The notes under the pieces are model-generated. The model was not told the DNA's origin, ran no database searches, and saw only the letters and a list, made by a program, of their open reading frames with translations. This document shows, piece by piece, positions 26,263 to 35,244 of a DNA stretch of 64,000 nt (positions within the stretch are counted from its first letter, which is position 1; each line of letters starts with the position of its first letter). The position numbers and the translations under genes are program-made. The stretch covers positions 150,640 through 214,639 of the forward strand of contig NZ_KB907245.1 of the NCBI RefSeq assembly GCF_000381905.1, in the 5' to 3' direction. The stretch is from Paenibacillus fonticola DSM 21315. Its GTDB lineage: Bacteria > Bacillota > Bacilli > Paenibacillales > Paenibacillaceae.

Positions 26263-27143
26263 TACATACGAATCTCCCTTCTTTTGGTCAGATACACTTG
26301 AACAACTGTGATGAGTGCTACCGCTACAAAAAAGATAAATGCCTTGGCTGTTCCAAGTCCGTATCTGTTATTGGCAAAAGCCTCTATAAAAATATTCATG
26401 GATACAGATTCCGTTGATCTAAACGGGCCGCCATTCGTTAATGAATAGTTTAAATCATACATTTTGTACGTATGATTTATAGTCCAGAAAAGACATACGG
26501 TGATCGAGGACATGATCATAGGTAAAATAACATGTCGTAATACCTGTCTGCGCTTTGCCCCATCCACATATGCAGCTTCTTTAAGGTCTTCCGGCACGTT
26601 AGATAATCCTGCAATGTAGATGACCATGACGTACCCCGTCCCCTGCCACACACTTACAATGACAAGCCCCCAGAATGCGGTCGCTTCCGTACCAAGCCAT
26701 GCCAGCTTAAACAGAAAGAAATCAGAATACGCCCCAAGTGTAGTAAAGCCCCTTACAAAAATAAATTGCCAGATAAAGCCTAACAACAGCCCCCCCAATA
26801 CATTAGGCATAAAGAAAATAGATCTTAACATATTGCGTGTTTTTAATTTTTGAACGAGCATATAAGCAATAAAGAATCCTAGTAAATTTGTTAATATAAC
26901 AATGGTCACCGTAATCTTTGTCGTAAACCAGAATGAACTAGCAAAATCCGTGTCCTCCATAAAAATTTTCTTAAAATTATCAAACCATACCCAGTTAACG
27001 TTCGGTGAAACTCCATTCCAGTCTGTCATGGAATAATAAAGTCCTAGTAAAAATGGAGCTATAATCACCAAACTAAAAATCAGAACAGCCGGTCCTATGA
27101 AAACAAGCTGCTGCATCCATTTCGAATCCTTTCCGACATGCAT
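26262..27143 (-). CDS. Sugar ABC permease, MalF type (importer 3)
   Basis: 293 residues from the ATG at 27143 (AAAGGGG eight bases upstream); a TTG at 27161 is possible but lies on the ribosome site. Six membrane segments and EAA loop KEAAYVDGAKRRQVLRHVILP. First gene of importer 3, divergent from the YesN-type regulator at 27404, which places a shared control region between them. Confidence 0.92.
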   Translation of the reverse strand: MHVGKDSKWMQQLVFIGPAVLIFSLVIIAPFLLGLYYSMTDWNGVSPNVNWVWFDNFKKIFMEDTDFASSFWFTTKITVTIVILTNLLGFFIAYMLVQKLKTRNMLRSIFFMPNVLGGLLLGFIWQFIFVRGFTTLGAYSDFFLFKLAWLGTEATAFWGLVIVSVWQGTGYVMVIYIAGLSNVPEDLKEAAYVDGAKRRQVLRHVILPMIMSSITVCLFWTINHTYKMYDLNYSLTNGGPFRSTESVSMNIFIEAFANNRYGLGTAKAFIFFVAVALITVVQVYLTKRREIRM

Positions 27144-27403
27144 ATACTCTTCCCCTTTCAAAATGTTAGCGAATAGCTCTTATCCATTATTTTAAAGATA
27201 CATCTGGCATCCTCACACTCAGGAAACAGAGGGAGTTGGTGGATTTTATTGAGTCATATGATACGATCGTGCACAAAGGAAAAAACTCTTCTATAATAGG
27301 ATTAGAGAACTATTTAGCGGCTTTGCCTGTAAGCGCATGCAAAAGTAGTAATTCCAAAAGGTATGCGCTGACAAAAAAAGCTCATCACAACATGGAGGAC
27401 ATC

Positions 27404-28981
27404 ATGAAACTATTGATCATAGATGACGAGAAGCATGTGCGTAAATCCATTCGGTTGTTAGTTGACTGGGATTCTTTAAACATCAATGAAATTTTGGAAT
27501 CCCGAAATGGAGAGGAAGCTATCGAAATACTTAAATCAGATGAGCCTGATATCATTATTCTTGATATTATGATGCCCTTAAAAGACGGCCTGGCACTAAT
27601 GGATTGGATGAAAATACAGCAGATTCAATCCAACATTATCGTACTCAGTGGCTTTGACGACTTCAATTTCGTTAGGCACACACTTAAACACGGAGCTGTT
27701 GATTACTTGCTGAAGCCTATTAATCCACAGCATTTAGAAGACGCATTAAAGAAAGCTATTGAAAAACGCAATGAGTCGCGAAAAATCAAAGCTGAACATC
27801 AAGAGCTGGTTACAGCTGTTAATGAATTAAAGCCGGTTTATCTCGATAAATTACTTTCTAATTTCTTACTCTCCCCTGATACGGTGATCAACACTGCCAT
27901 GAATAACGACTTTTTCGAGTTATGCCATACTGGCTCGTGCCAAGTCATCGTCACGGATATCGACCTGATGAAAAATAGAGAGAAAGCTGCCGATATCGTC
28001 GTTGACCTATGTAATCAATACTTATGGATCGATAATAAAGGCTACGCATTCAGAAATATCCATCACAATAATGAAATTGTTCTCTTATATTGGAATGAAT
28101 TTATGGATATAGCGCGTATTTTAAATCAAATAAATCAGGATCTGTGGAATATAACCGGCGGTCAGCTTGAATTTGGTCTCGGTTCACCTGTATCTTTTCC
28201 GGCAGGCCTGTCACAATCTTATGAAAAAGCTGTAAATGCCCTAAAGCACGGCAACTTGCTTCAATCATCTTCGTCCAGGATCCATTTATATAAAGATCAA
28301 CTAAGTAAACAAATTAGCACACTTGGTTTTAGTGAGTATAAGGAGGGTTTACGGCTCGCAGTACGCAGTGGTAATATAGGACAAATCCAACTCGCCGTTC
28401 AGAACTGGATCCTTCATTTATCCACAAGGGATAACATTACTTTTTTGCAATATAAATGGTGGGTTGAAGAGTATCATTTAACTAAACATTTATGGCTTGA
28501 AGAATTCACAAGCAATCATATGGAGGATTTAGCTCAGGAGAAGAACTACCTTCCATTTCCGCTACATAGCGATAAAAAGTTCTCTCTCCAGCAATTACAG
28601 CATTTAATTACAGAAGATCTTCTAATCTTCTCTAAAAAAGTATTAGAATATCAAACTAGCAGCAACAATATTATCCAGGAAATTTCCGACTATATTCGGA
28701 AGAACTACCGGGATGTTTCCCTATCGGATATATCTCGCCACTTTCACTTGAATCGCGAGCATATCTCGCGTAGGTTTAAGCAGGAATTTGGTATCACTAT
28801 TGTTAATTATGTAAGTCAAATCCGAATTGAAAAAGCTAAAGTATTGTTATTGAATCCCCATCTGAAAATAGCTGAAGTTGGTAGCACTGTTGGTTATGAT
28901 GATGAAAAATACTTCAGCCGAGTATTTAAGAAGGTTACAGGACTATCGCCTACAGATTACCGTAACAATAACGATCTATAA
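27404..28981 (+). CDS. YesN-type response regulator of importer 3
   Basis: 525 residues from the ATG at 27404 (GGAGG close upstream); the longer frame to 27236 is not needed. Receiver domain with DD at 7-8, D54 in ILDIMMP and K104 in LLKP, a middle segment, and a C-terminal AraC double HTH (VSLSDISRHFHLNREHISRRFKQEF and GSTVGYDDEKYFSRVFKK). It is divergent from importer 3, its likely target. Its kinase is probably the YesM-type protein at 32250-34067, an unusual separation of the pair by three metabolic genes. Confidence 0.92.
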   Translation: MKLLIIDDEKHVRKSIRLLVDWDSLNINEILESRNGEEAIEILKSDEPDIIILDIMMPLKDGLALMDWMKIQQIQSNIIVLSGFDDFNFVRHTLKHGAVDYLLKPINPQHLEDALKKAIEKRNESRKIKAEHQELVTAVNELKPVYLDKLLSNFLLSPDTVINTAMNNDFFELCHTGSCQVIVTDIDLMKNREKAADIVVDLCNQYLWIDNKGYAFRNIHHNNEIVLLYWNEFMDIARILNQINQDLWNITGGQLEFGLGSPVSFPAGLSQSYEKAVNALKHGNLLQSSSSRIHLYKDQLSKQISTLGFSEYKEGLRLAVRSGNIGQIQLAVQNWILHLSTRDNITFLQYKWWVEEYHLTKHLWLEEFTSNHMEDLAQEKNYLPFPLHSDKKFSLQQLQHLITEDLLIFSKKVLEYQTSSNNIIQEISDYIRKNYRDVSLSDISRHFHLNREHISRRFKQEFGITIVNYVSQIRIEKAKVLLLNPHLKIAEVGSTVGYDDEKYFSRVFKKVTGLSPTDYRNNNDL

Positions 28982-29000
28982 GTCATCATTCAAATTAATA

Positions 29001-29053
29001 AAAAGAGGAGCTACCCTTTTGCAGCTTGATCAGCTGCCGGAATAGCTCCTCTT
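29001..29053. terminator. Convergent terminator between regulator and pgmB
   Basis: AAGAGGAGCTA / TAGCTCCTCTT stem with an inner GCAGCTTGATCAGCTGC pairing. T-rich on both sides. Confidence 0.8.
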
Positions 29054-29081
29054 CTCGTTTGTCTTTATTTTTAGAAAAACT

Positions 29082-29723
29082 TCAAAATAATGGGACATCT
29101 ATTTCGGACATATTTGCAAACACGAAGTCCGCTTCCTTCAATGCCTCCTTACTGCCCAGTCCTACTGTCTTCATCCCGGCCGCCTTAGCTGCCTCAATAC
29201 CAGCCTGTGAATCCTCAAATACTACACACTCAATTGGCGAGACATTGAGTAGACTCGCACATTTCTCAAATACCTCTGGGTCAGGCTTAGCATTTTGAAC
29301 CATATGGCCATCAACAATAGCATCGAAAGCTTCAATAATCCCTGTTTTGCTTAAAATTGTTCTCGCATTTTTACTGGCCGAACCTATCGCTGTTAGTACT
29401 CCTCTGGACTTCATCTGCTGAATATATAATTCGGCCCCCTCCAGCAAGCCTGATGAGTCCATATTTTCAATATACTCTCTGTACCAGCTATTTTTTTTCT
29501 CTGCAAGTTCATGCTTTGTTTCTATACTAAGAGACATTTCCCCTATTTCCAGAATAATATCCAGGCACTTCATCCGATTTACGCCCTTTAATCTCTCGTT
29601 GTCTTCCTCTGTAAATGTAATTCCCAGCATATTAGCCAACCGTTTCCACGCAAGATAGTGATACTTGGCCGTATCGACCAAGACTCCGTCCAGATCAAAT
29701 ATCGCTGCTTTATATTTCAACAT
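29082..29723 (-). CDS. pgmB: Beta-phosphoglucomutase (HAD family)
   Basis: 213 residues. HAD motif 1 is FDLDGVLVDT with D10 (nucleophile) and D12, followed by the cap segment YHYLAWKRLANMLGI and LKGVNRMKCLDIIL, which match beta-phosphoglucomutases. Motif 2 S in AIGSASKNA, a K in QNAKPDPEVFEKCA, and acidic motif ECVVFEDSQAGIEAAKAAG. It interconverts beta-glucose 1-phosphate and glucose 6-phosphate in the cytoplasm. It is last in the GH3-YczE-pgmB operon and points to breakdown of a disaccharide by phosphorolysis or a related route. Confidence 0.88.
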   Translation of the reverse strand: MLKYKAAIFDLDGVLVDTAKYHYLAWKRLANMLGITFTEEDNERLKGVNRMKCLDIILEIGEMSLSIETKHELAEKKNSWYREYIENMDSSGLLEGAELYIQQMKSRGVLTAIGSASKNARTILSKTGIIEAFDAIVDGHMVQNAKPDPEVFEKCASLLNVSPIECVVFEDSQAGIEAAKAAGMKTVGLGSKEALKEADFVFANMSEIDVPLF

Positions 29724-29767
29724 TGCCCAACCGCCTTCTATACTTCTTGTAAATTTCTATATCCGCA

Positions 29768-30391
29768 TTATAAGAGCGCATTTCCCCCCTGAGAGTCTGA
29801 TTTCACTGGAGTAAGCAGTTTAAGGACCGTCTCAACAATTGTTCCTGTTAATAATACCCCTAGAACGGTTCCAATACCCAGACTTCCTCCCATTAAAAAT
29901 CCTGTCCCGGCAAGCACACAATCTATCCCCAGTTTTACCCACTTCAAATCGATTTTTAATTTTCGATATACGATAAGCATAATGGCATCAACAGCACCGG
30001 CTCCCATCCCTGCCCTAATATAAATCGCCAGGCCGCTTCCGACACAGAGGATGCCCATTAGAAGTACAAATAAAGATAAAAAAATAGTCTGCGGGGAAGG
30101 AAAATTGTACTGAAGCAATAAATCTATGAAAAAGCCAACCAAGAGAGCATGCATAATCGTACCTATTCCCAGCCTTGACCGATCAATGAAAAACACAACA
30201 ATGACTAGTGAGATGAGAAAAATCTGTAACGCGCTTCCAATGGAGATGTTAAAGGTTTTAGCCAATCCCTCACTAAATACGGTAAAGGAATCAACTCCCC
30301 ATCCAGATTTCAAATACATTACAACTCCCATAGCTAGGAGCATTAGCCCGAAAGCTATCATAATCATTTTGGATAATACTCTGATAATCAT
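29768..30391 (-). CDS. YczE/YitT-type integral membrane protein
   Basis: About 207 residues with five membrane segments. The start MIIRVLSKMIMIAFGLMLLAMGV and GWGVDSFTVFSEGL, together with IRAGMGAGAVDAIML, match the YczE/YyaS group, whose function is unknown. The start is uncertain: ATG at 30391, TTG at 30397 (best ribosome spacing) or TTG at 30436 inside the GH3 gene. It lies between the GH3 gene and pgmB in one operon. Confidence 0.75.
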   Translation of the reverse strand: MIIRVLSKMIMIAFGLMLLAMGVVMYLKSGWGVDSFTVFSEGLAKTFNISIGSALQIFLISLVIVVFFIDRSRLGIGTIMHALLVGFFIDLLLQYNFPSPQTIFLSLFVLLMGILCVGSGLAIYIRAGMGAGAVDAIMLIVYRKLKIDLKWVKLGIDCVLAGTGFLMGGSLGIGTVLGVLLTGTIVETVLKLLTPVKSDSQGGNALL

Positions 30392-30417
30392 CACCAAAAA
30401 ATACCTTCGTTTCCCGT

Positions 30418-32136
30418 CTATAGTCTTGTATCCCAAAGTCCGCAGAATGGATCTACAGGGTTAATCCCCTTAAACTCCGACTTCCCTGTTAATTTTTCCA
30501 CCAAAGCTTCGACTACATAAGTATTAGAACTATAAGCATTGATATAGGTTGAAACCATAGGCACATCCAGAAGATGGTACGGATTGGATGCAGAAATAAA
30601 AACAACAGGGATATCCATTGCATATTTCGGAGCGTCTTCGCCCAAAAAGTCAGACCAGGTAATTCTTACGCTTGTTTGGTTGCTTGCCACTCGCATATTA
30701 GCGTAGTAAAGAACGAGGTCATACTTCTTCCCCAGTTCCCGGATGCTTATATTGCCTTTCAAGCCGCCTGGCATACTTTCTGCATTGAAATCGTCGACAT
30801 GAAACCCGGCCGCCTGCAGTAGAGTTTTAAACCGCAAAGCTTCAGGTGTAAAACCATTATCATCCGTTGGCTCATTAGTAACTACACAGAGGAGAATATT
30901 TTTATAGCTTTCAGGCGATATCGGAATCAATTCCTGTGTGTTCTTCACAAGCGTAATAGCTTGGTCAGCACACTCCCTGGCCCACTGTATATGTTCATCA
31001 CATTTCAACACAGCTAAAGCGCTCTCATCTGGGACAAGCGTATGGCTTGCTTGCTTTTCGTGTAATTTAAGCGAAGCTTTAAGTGCAAGAATGCGAGTAA
31101 CGGCCTCATTTAACCTTTCCGTGCTAAGGATGCCTCTTTCGATCCCTTTAAACATATAATCGACATCTTCTTTGTGATTGATTGTAAACAAGAACATATC
31201 GCAACCAGCAGCAATAGCTGTAGGAACAGCTTCCTCACGCTTCATAGCTACCGTGAACCCTGCCATTTGGGTTGCATCGCTAACAATAAGCCCATTAAAC
31301 CCTAACTGCTCACGCAGCAGCTTATTATTAAGCTCATGCGACAGTGATGCTGGCATAATATCTTGATCCTTGATGTCCGGGTTCAATTTCCTGGAGTAGG
31401 CCGGCAGCTTAATATGAGAGGCCATTAAAGTGTTAGCCCCCGCATCAATCATCTGCTTATATACTTTACCGAAGGTGTCATCCCATTCCTTAACCGACAT
31501 TGAATTTACGCTGGCTAGTAGATGCTGATCTCTAAAGTCAACGCCATCTCCTGGCCAATGCTTGATAGAAACCGCCATTTCATTCTCATATGCAGCTTTC
31601 ATGTATCCCTTAGCCATTTTTACTATCCGCTCCGGATCTGAACCAAATGTACGAACATTAGTAATGGGATTATTGTAATTTAAATCAATATCAATAATAG
31701 GCTCGAATGTCCAGTTAATCCCAACCGCTGCACCTTCTCGGCAAGCTATAAGTCCAAGCCTGTACCCGCATTCCTCATCATCGGTAGCGGCCACCTGCAT
31801 CGGCGAGCCGTAATATGTTCCGTCTTTAAGCCCGCCATTGCCCCCGCTGCCGCCACGTTCCAGATTTCCGGCAATCAGCATCGGTATTTTTGATTTCCGC
31901 TGTAAATATCTGATTGAATTTTGAATATTTTTTCCCGAATCCGGTCTGAACATAATACCGCCTGGCTGAATCGTCTCAAATAAGCTGTCAATATCCATCC
32001 CGGGCTTATCCCATACAATTTCACAAAATAATTGCCCAACCTTATCTTCGAGACTCATTCCTGCAAGTGTTTCTTCTACCCAATTTACTCCTTCATCGTT
32101 CAAATAAAATGGTTTTCCTTTAAGATCAATCACCAA
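30418..32136 (-). CDS. Glycoside hydrolase family 3 protein, NagZ-type
   Basis: 572 residues, no signal peptide, so cytoplasmic. The GH3 N-terminal barrel contains KHWPGDG at 192-198 followed by RDQH with D203/H205, the Asp-His dyad that replaces a Glu acid/base in NagZ-like enzymes. The nucleophile is D287 in GLIVSDATQM. A C-terminal alpha/beta domain follows. Likely beta-N-acetylglucosaminidase or a related enzyme; some dyad-type GH3 enzymes act as phosphorylases. TTG 32136 and GTG 32133 are both possible starts. It lies downstream of the importer 3 kinase gene, so its substrate is likely the sugar importer 3 takes up. Confidence 0.85.
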   Translation of the reverse strand: MVIDLKGKPFYLNDEGVNWVEETLAGMSLEDKVGQLFCEIVWDKPGMDIDSLFETIQPGGIMFRPDSGKNIQNSIRYLQRKSKIPMLIAGNLERGGSGGNGGLKDGTYYGSPMQVAATDDEECGYRLGLIACREGAAVGINWTFEPIIDIDLNYNNPITNVRTFGSDPERIVKMAKGYMKAAYENEMAVSIKHWPGDGVDFRDQHLLASVNSMSVKEWDDTFGKVYKQMIDAGANTLMASHIKLPAYSRKLNPDIKDQDIMPASLSHELNNKLLREQLGFNGLIVSDATQMAGFTVAMKREEAVPTAIAAGCDMFLFTINHKEDVDYMFKGIERGILSTERLNEAVTRILALKASLKLHEKQASHTLVPDESALAVLKCDEHIQWARECADQAITLVKNTQELIPISPESYKNILLCVVTNEPTDDNGFTPEALRFKTLLQAAGFHVDDFNAESMPGGLKGNISIRELGKKYDLVLYYANMRVASNQTSVRITWSDFLGEDAPKYAMDIPVVFISASNPYHLLDVPMVSTYINAYSSNTYVVEALVEKLTGKSEFKGINPVDPFCGLWDTRL

Positions 32137-32160
32137 AAATCAGCCCCCATCTCATTATTA

Positions 32161-32217
32161 TTAGGTATCACTGGTGTCACTCAAAGGTATCTTTGACACT
32201 ACCAGTATAAAACCTAA
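32161..32217. repeat. Long imperfect inverted repeat ahead of GH3 gene
   Basis: TTAGGT...ACCTAA outer arms with ACTGG/CCAGT and GTGTCA/TGACAC inner arms span 57 bp between the kinase stop (32250) and the GH3 start (32136). No T run follows, so it looks more like an operator or mRNA hairpin than a terminator. Confidence 0.6.
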
Positions 32218-32249
32218 TATCAGGGAGCTACACTGATTTATCTGAGTGT

Positions 32250-34067
32250 TTAGGTGGACGATTTTGTGGTCTCATCCTCCTCATTCAAATATAACGGGAT
32301 AAGTATGGTGACCTTTAATCCTCCATTTTCTATATTTTCCAACTCCAGCTCAGCCTGATTACCATGGTACAGCCGCAGCCTATTTAATACATTCATTAGG
32401 CCTATATGCTCTGTTCTATCAATTGCACTGTTTTGAATCCGGGATAATTCACTGCGCAATTGGCGCAACTTCTCCTCTTGAATGCCAATGCCGTTATCTT
32501 CCACTACTATAGTAAGAACTTCGTCATCCAAATAAGTATGAATTTTAATATGTCCAGCCAGAGCAGAACTATGTTTCCCATGTTTAAAATAGTTTTCAAC
32601 AATAGGCTGCACAATCATCTTGGGAACGGCTATATTTTTGGTTTCCTCATCAACATGCATATCAAAATATAAATCATCTTCAAAACGCTGCTTTTGTAAC
32701 ACTAAATAGTAATGAACGTACTCCATTTCCTTCGATAAGGGCACTGTAGTTTCTTTGGAATTCATACTGTAATGCATAATTTGGCCCATGGACATTAACA
32801 GCATATATACCTTCGGCACCTTATATTCCAAAGCCAGCGCACCTATAGATTGCAGTGAATTATACATAAAATGTGGATTGATTTGTGCCTGCAGTATTTT
32901 TAACTCATTCGTTTTATTAGCCAAGCTTAATTTATACCCTCTTAGGATGAGTTCATTGATGGTTTGCATCATCGACTTAAATCTTCGTGCCAAGCTGCCA
33001 ATCTCGTCGGTTCTATTTATATTTATTGTTTCCTCCAGCTTACCCGCTTGTATGGCATTACTCCATCGAATCAGTTCCTTAATCGGCTTAGTAAAATGGT
33101 AAGAAACGACAACCATAGCTGCTAAAGCAACTACAAGAAATATAATAGCCACCCATGAATTGATAAGCCCCAATTGACGCGCATTGGCATATAAAGAAGC
33201 GTCTGGAACCCTTTTAACTATAGTCCATTCAACCATGGAAGATTCTATTTTAGAATATATCGTAATTCCTGAAAATTCTGCTGTGTTCAGTTCCAGACTC
33301 CCCAATGATTCAGTCGACATAACGATTTGATGTGCCCATGGTTCATTCAAGACACCCCCGACCAGCGAATCCTCGGATGAGTAAACAACCCTTCCCTCTT
33401 TGTCCAGAATATATAATTCTTCTTTTTTGCTATCAAATAATCTAGCTACTAAATTTTCAACAATATCAAGCTCGATATCAACTGATATCATGCCGATCTG
33501 TTCAGTGGATGGAATAAGATATAAGGGGCGATGTATCGTAAAGACCATCTTATTGTCAGCAGGAGTAACTGGCTCTAAGCCAAAACTATGGCTTTGATGT
33601 GTAGACTCAACATATGCACCGTATGGATTAATCTGTTCATTCCATGTTGGCTCGTAATCAGTAAATCCTTTCGTATACTTATCTTTATAGAGTAAATATG
33701 AACGGTTATTGGTATTTACGCTCAAATAGACCTGATGAATTTCTTCAGCAGATCGGGATACTAACTGCATCGCAGTCATAATATAAGATTCACTTTGACT
33801 GTCCGTCCAGCCCCGATTCAAAATACTCTCCAATGTCACATTAGAATAAAGTGTGAATGTGGAGTTTTCGATCGTATTCAGGTAGTTTAATAAATTTTCC
33901 TTACCCTCAGCAATTAGTTTCTTATTAATCTCAATCGCCTGATTTTTAAGCGAATTCTTTGTATAAATATAAGTAATAATATTGGAGGTAGCAATTGGTA
34001 CCACAACAGAAAATAGCAGTAGCAATATTAATTTATTTCTAATGCTAGACTGAATAAAACGCTTCAT
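32250..34067 (-). CDS. YesM-type sensor histidine kinase
   Basis: 605 residues. Membrane helix at about 13-33, extracytoplasmic sensor to about 300, second helix, HAMP region, then QINPHFMYN (His near 399) and the ATP-lid motif EDNGIGI. It is the only kinase in the 23999-34067 block, so it likely phosphorylates the YesN-type regulator at 27404-28981. Transcribed ahead of GH3, YczE and pgmB, which may be in the same transcript. Composition is AT-rich like the rest of the block. Confidence 0.92.
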   Translation of the reverse strand: MKRFIQSSIRNKLILLLLFSVVVPIATSNIITYIYTKNSLKNQAIEINKKLIAEGKENLLNYLNTIENSTFTLYSNVTLESILNRGWTDSQSESYIMTAMQLVSRSAEEIHQVYLSVNTNNRSYLLYKDKYTKGFTDYEPTWNEQINPYGAYVESTHQSHSFGLEPVTPADNKMVFTIHRPLYLIPSTEQIGMISVDIELDIVENLVARLFDSKKEELYILDKEGRVVYSSEDSLVGGVLNEPWAHQIVMSTESLGSLELNTAEFSGITIYSKIESSMVEWTIVKRVPDASLYANARQLGLINSWVAIIFLVVALAAMVVVSYHFTKPIKELIRWSNAIQAGKLEETININRTDEIGSLARRFKSMMQTINELILRGYKLSLANKTNELKILQAQINPHFMYNSLQSIGALALEYKVPKVYMLLMSMGQIMHYSMNSKETTVPLSKEMEYVHYYLVLQKQRFEDDLYFDMHVDEETKNIAVPKMIVQPIVENYFKHGKHSSALAGHIKIHTYLDDEVLTIVVEDNGIGIQEEKLRQLRSELSRIQNSAIDRTEHIGLMNVLNRLRLYHGNQAELELENIENGGLKVTILIPLYLNEEDETTKSST

Positions 34068-34276
34068 AAGTAGGCACCTCGATGTGATATCGCTTTTTGA
34101 ATTAGCTTACTATATAAAGCAAGCAAGACTCAATTCAATTCTTTGAGTAAACAGACTTCCTGTATTTAGCCAGTTTGGATAACGGGCCAAAAAAATACGA
34201 CCCCGGACATATCGGAGCCGCACTATTAACCAATTTTTCACAAAGAGCATCAGCTTTGTAATGTAATGTTATTCTT

Positions 34277-35035
34277 TTAATAAGCCGTCCAGCCAGCATC
34301 GGCCGAGATGACTGTACCGTTCACAAAGCTCGAATCCTCGGATGCCAGGAACAAAGCCACCTTGGCAATTTCCTCAGCTTTTCCCATGCGCGGGTTGATT
34401 GCCATGCCGAGCTGCTGCCTTGAAGCTCCAAATTGATTGATGCCTGTCATTGATGAGCTAATGTTCGTTTCCACTCCCCCCGGAGCAATCGCGTTGCAGC
34501 GAATGCCTTGTGTCGCGTACATGAAGCCCGTATTTTTAGTAAATCCGATGACAGCATGCTTGGAAGCCGTATATGCCGCACCAGCGCGAGCGCCTTGCAA
34601 CCCGCCTACCGAAGCGACGTTGATGATGATTCCCCTCTGCTTCTCCAGGAAAATCGGCAGCACTTTGCGGGTCGAGCGCATTACGCTAGTCGTATTCACA
34701 GCAAAGACTCTTTCCCATTGTTCGTCCGTTATGTCGCCTGCAGGTTCCATATTGTCCATAATACCCGCATTGTTAACTAAAATATCGACCGTTCCATAGG
34801 TATTTACCGTCGTATCGATTAGATGTTGAACATCTTCTTCTGCAGCAACATTCGTTTTAATCGCAAAGGCTGTTCCACCCTGTGACGTGATTTCCTGAAC
34901 CGTGGCGTTTGCTCCATCCAAATTCAAATCGGATACGGCTACCTTCGCTCCCTCTTTCGCAAAAAGCAACGCGATTTGTTTTCCCATTCCGGACGCTGCC
35001 CCGGTTACGATCGCCACTTGATTCTGAAGCTTCAT
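34277..35035 (-). CDS. SDR family oxidoreductase
   Basis: 252 residues from the ATG at 35035 (AGGAGGG upstream); the 33 extra upstream codons have no ribosome site. Rossmann motif TGAASGMG at 11-18, NNAG at 88-91, catalytic S142, Y155 and K159 (YTASK). Classical NAD(P)-dependent short-chain dehydrogenase/reductase. The acidic residue D36 after beta-2 (AVSDLN) suggests NAD. Stands alone on the minus strand; substrate unknown. Confidence 0.9.
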   Translation of the reverse strand: MKLQNQVAIVTGAASGMGKQIALLFAKEGAKVAVSDLNLDGANATVQEITSQGGTAFAIKTNVAAEEDVQHLIDTTVNTYGTVDILVNNAGIMDNMEPAGDITDEQWERVFAVNTTSVMRSTRKVLPIFLEKQRGIIINVASVGGLQGARAGAAYTASKHAVIGFTKNTGFMYATQGIRCNAIAPGGVETNISSSMTGINQFGASRQQLGMAINPRMGKAEEIAKVALFLASEDSSFVNGTVISADAGWTAY

Positions 35036-35244
35036 CAAAATCCCTCCTGAATGTTCATACTCTGTTAGATTGCGACTATAGATACTGCAATATTCAATTT
35101 TTATGTAACTACTGTTAAGGATAGTTGAATCCAATTGTAATTACAATTTTGCTGCTCAGGAGTATTAAAAAGACCACCCTATCTCAGTGATAGAGCAGTC
35201 TCGCAAGAGAATATTAAGATGTTTTAACTCTAAAAACTTATAGG

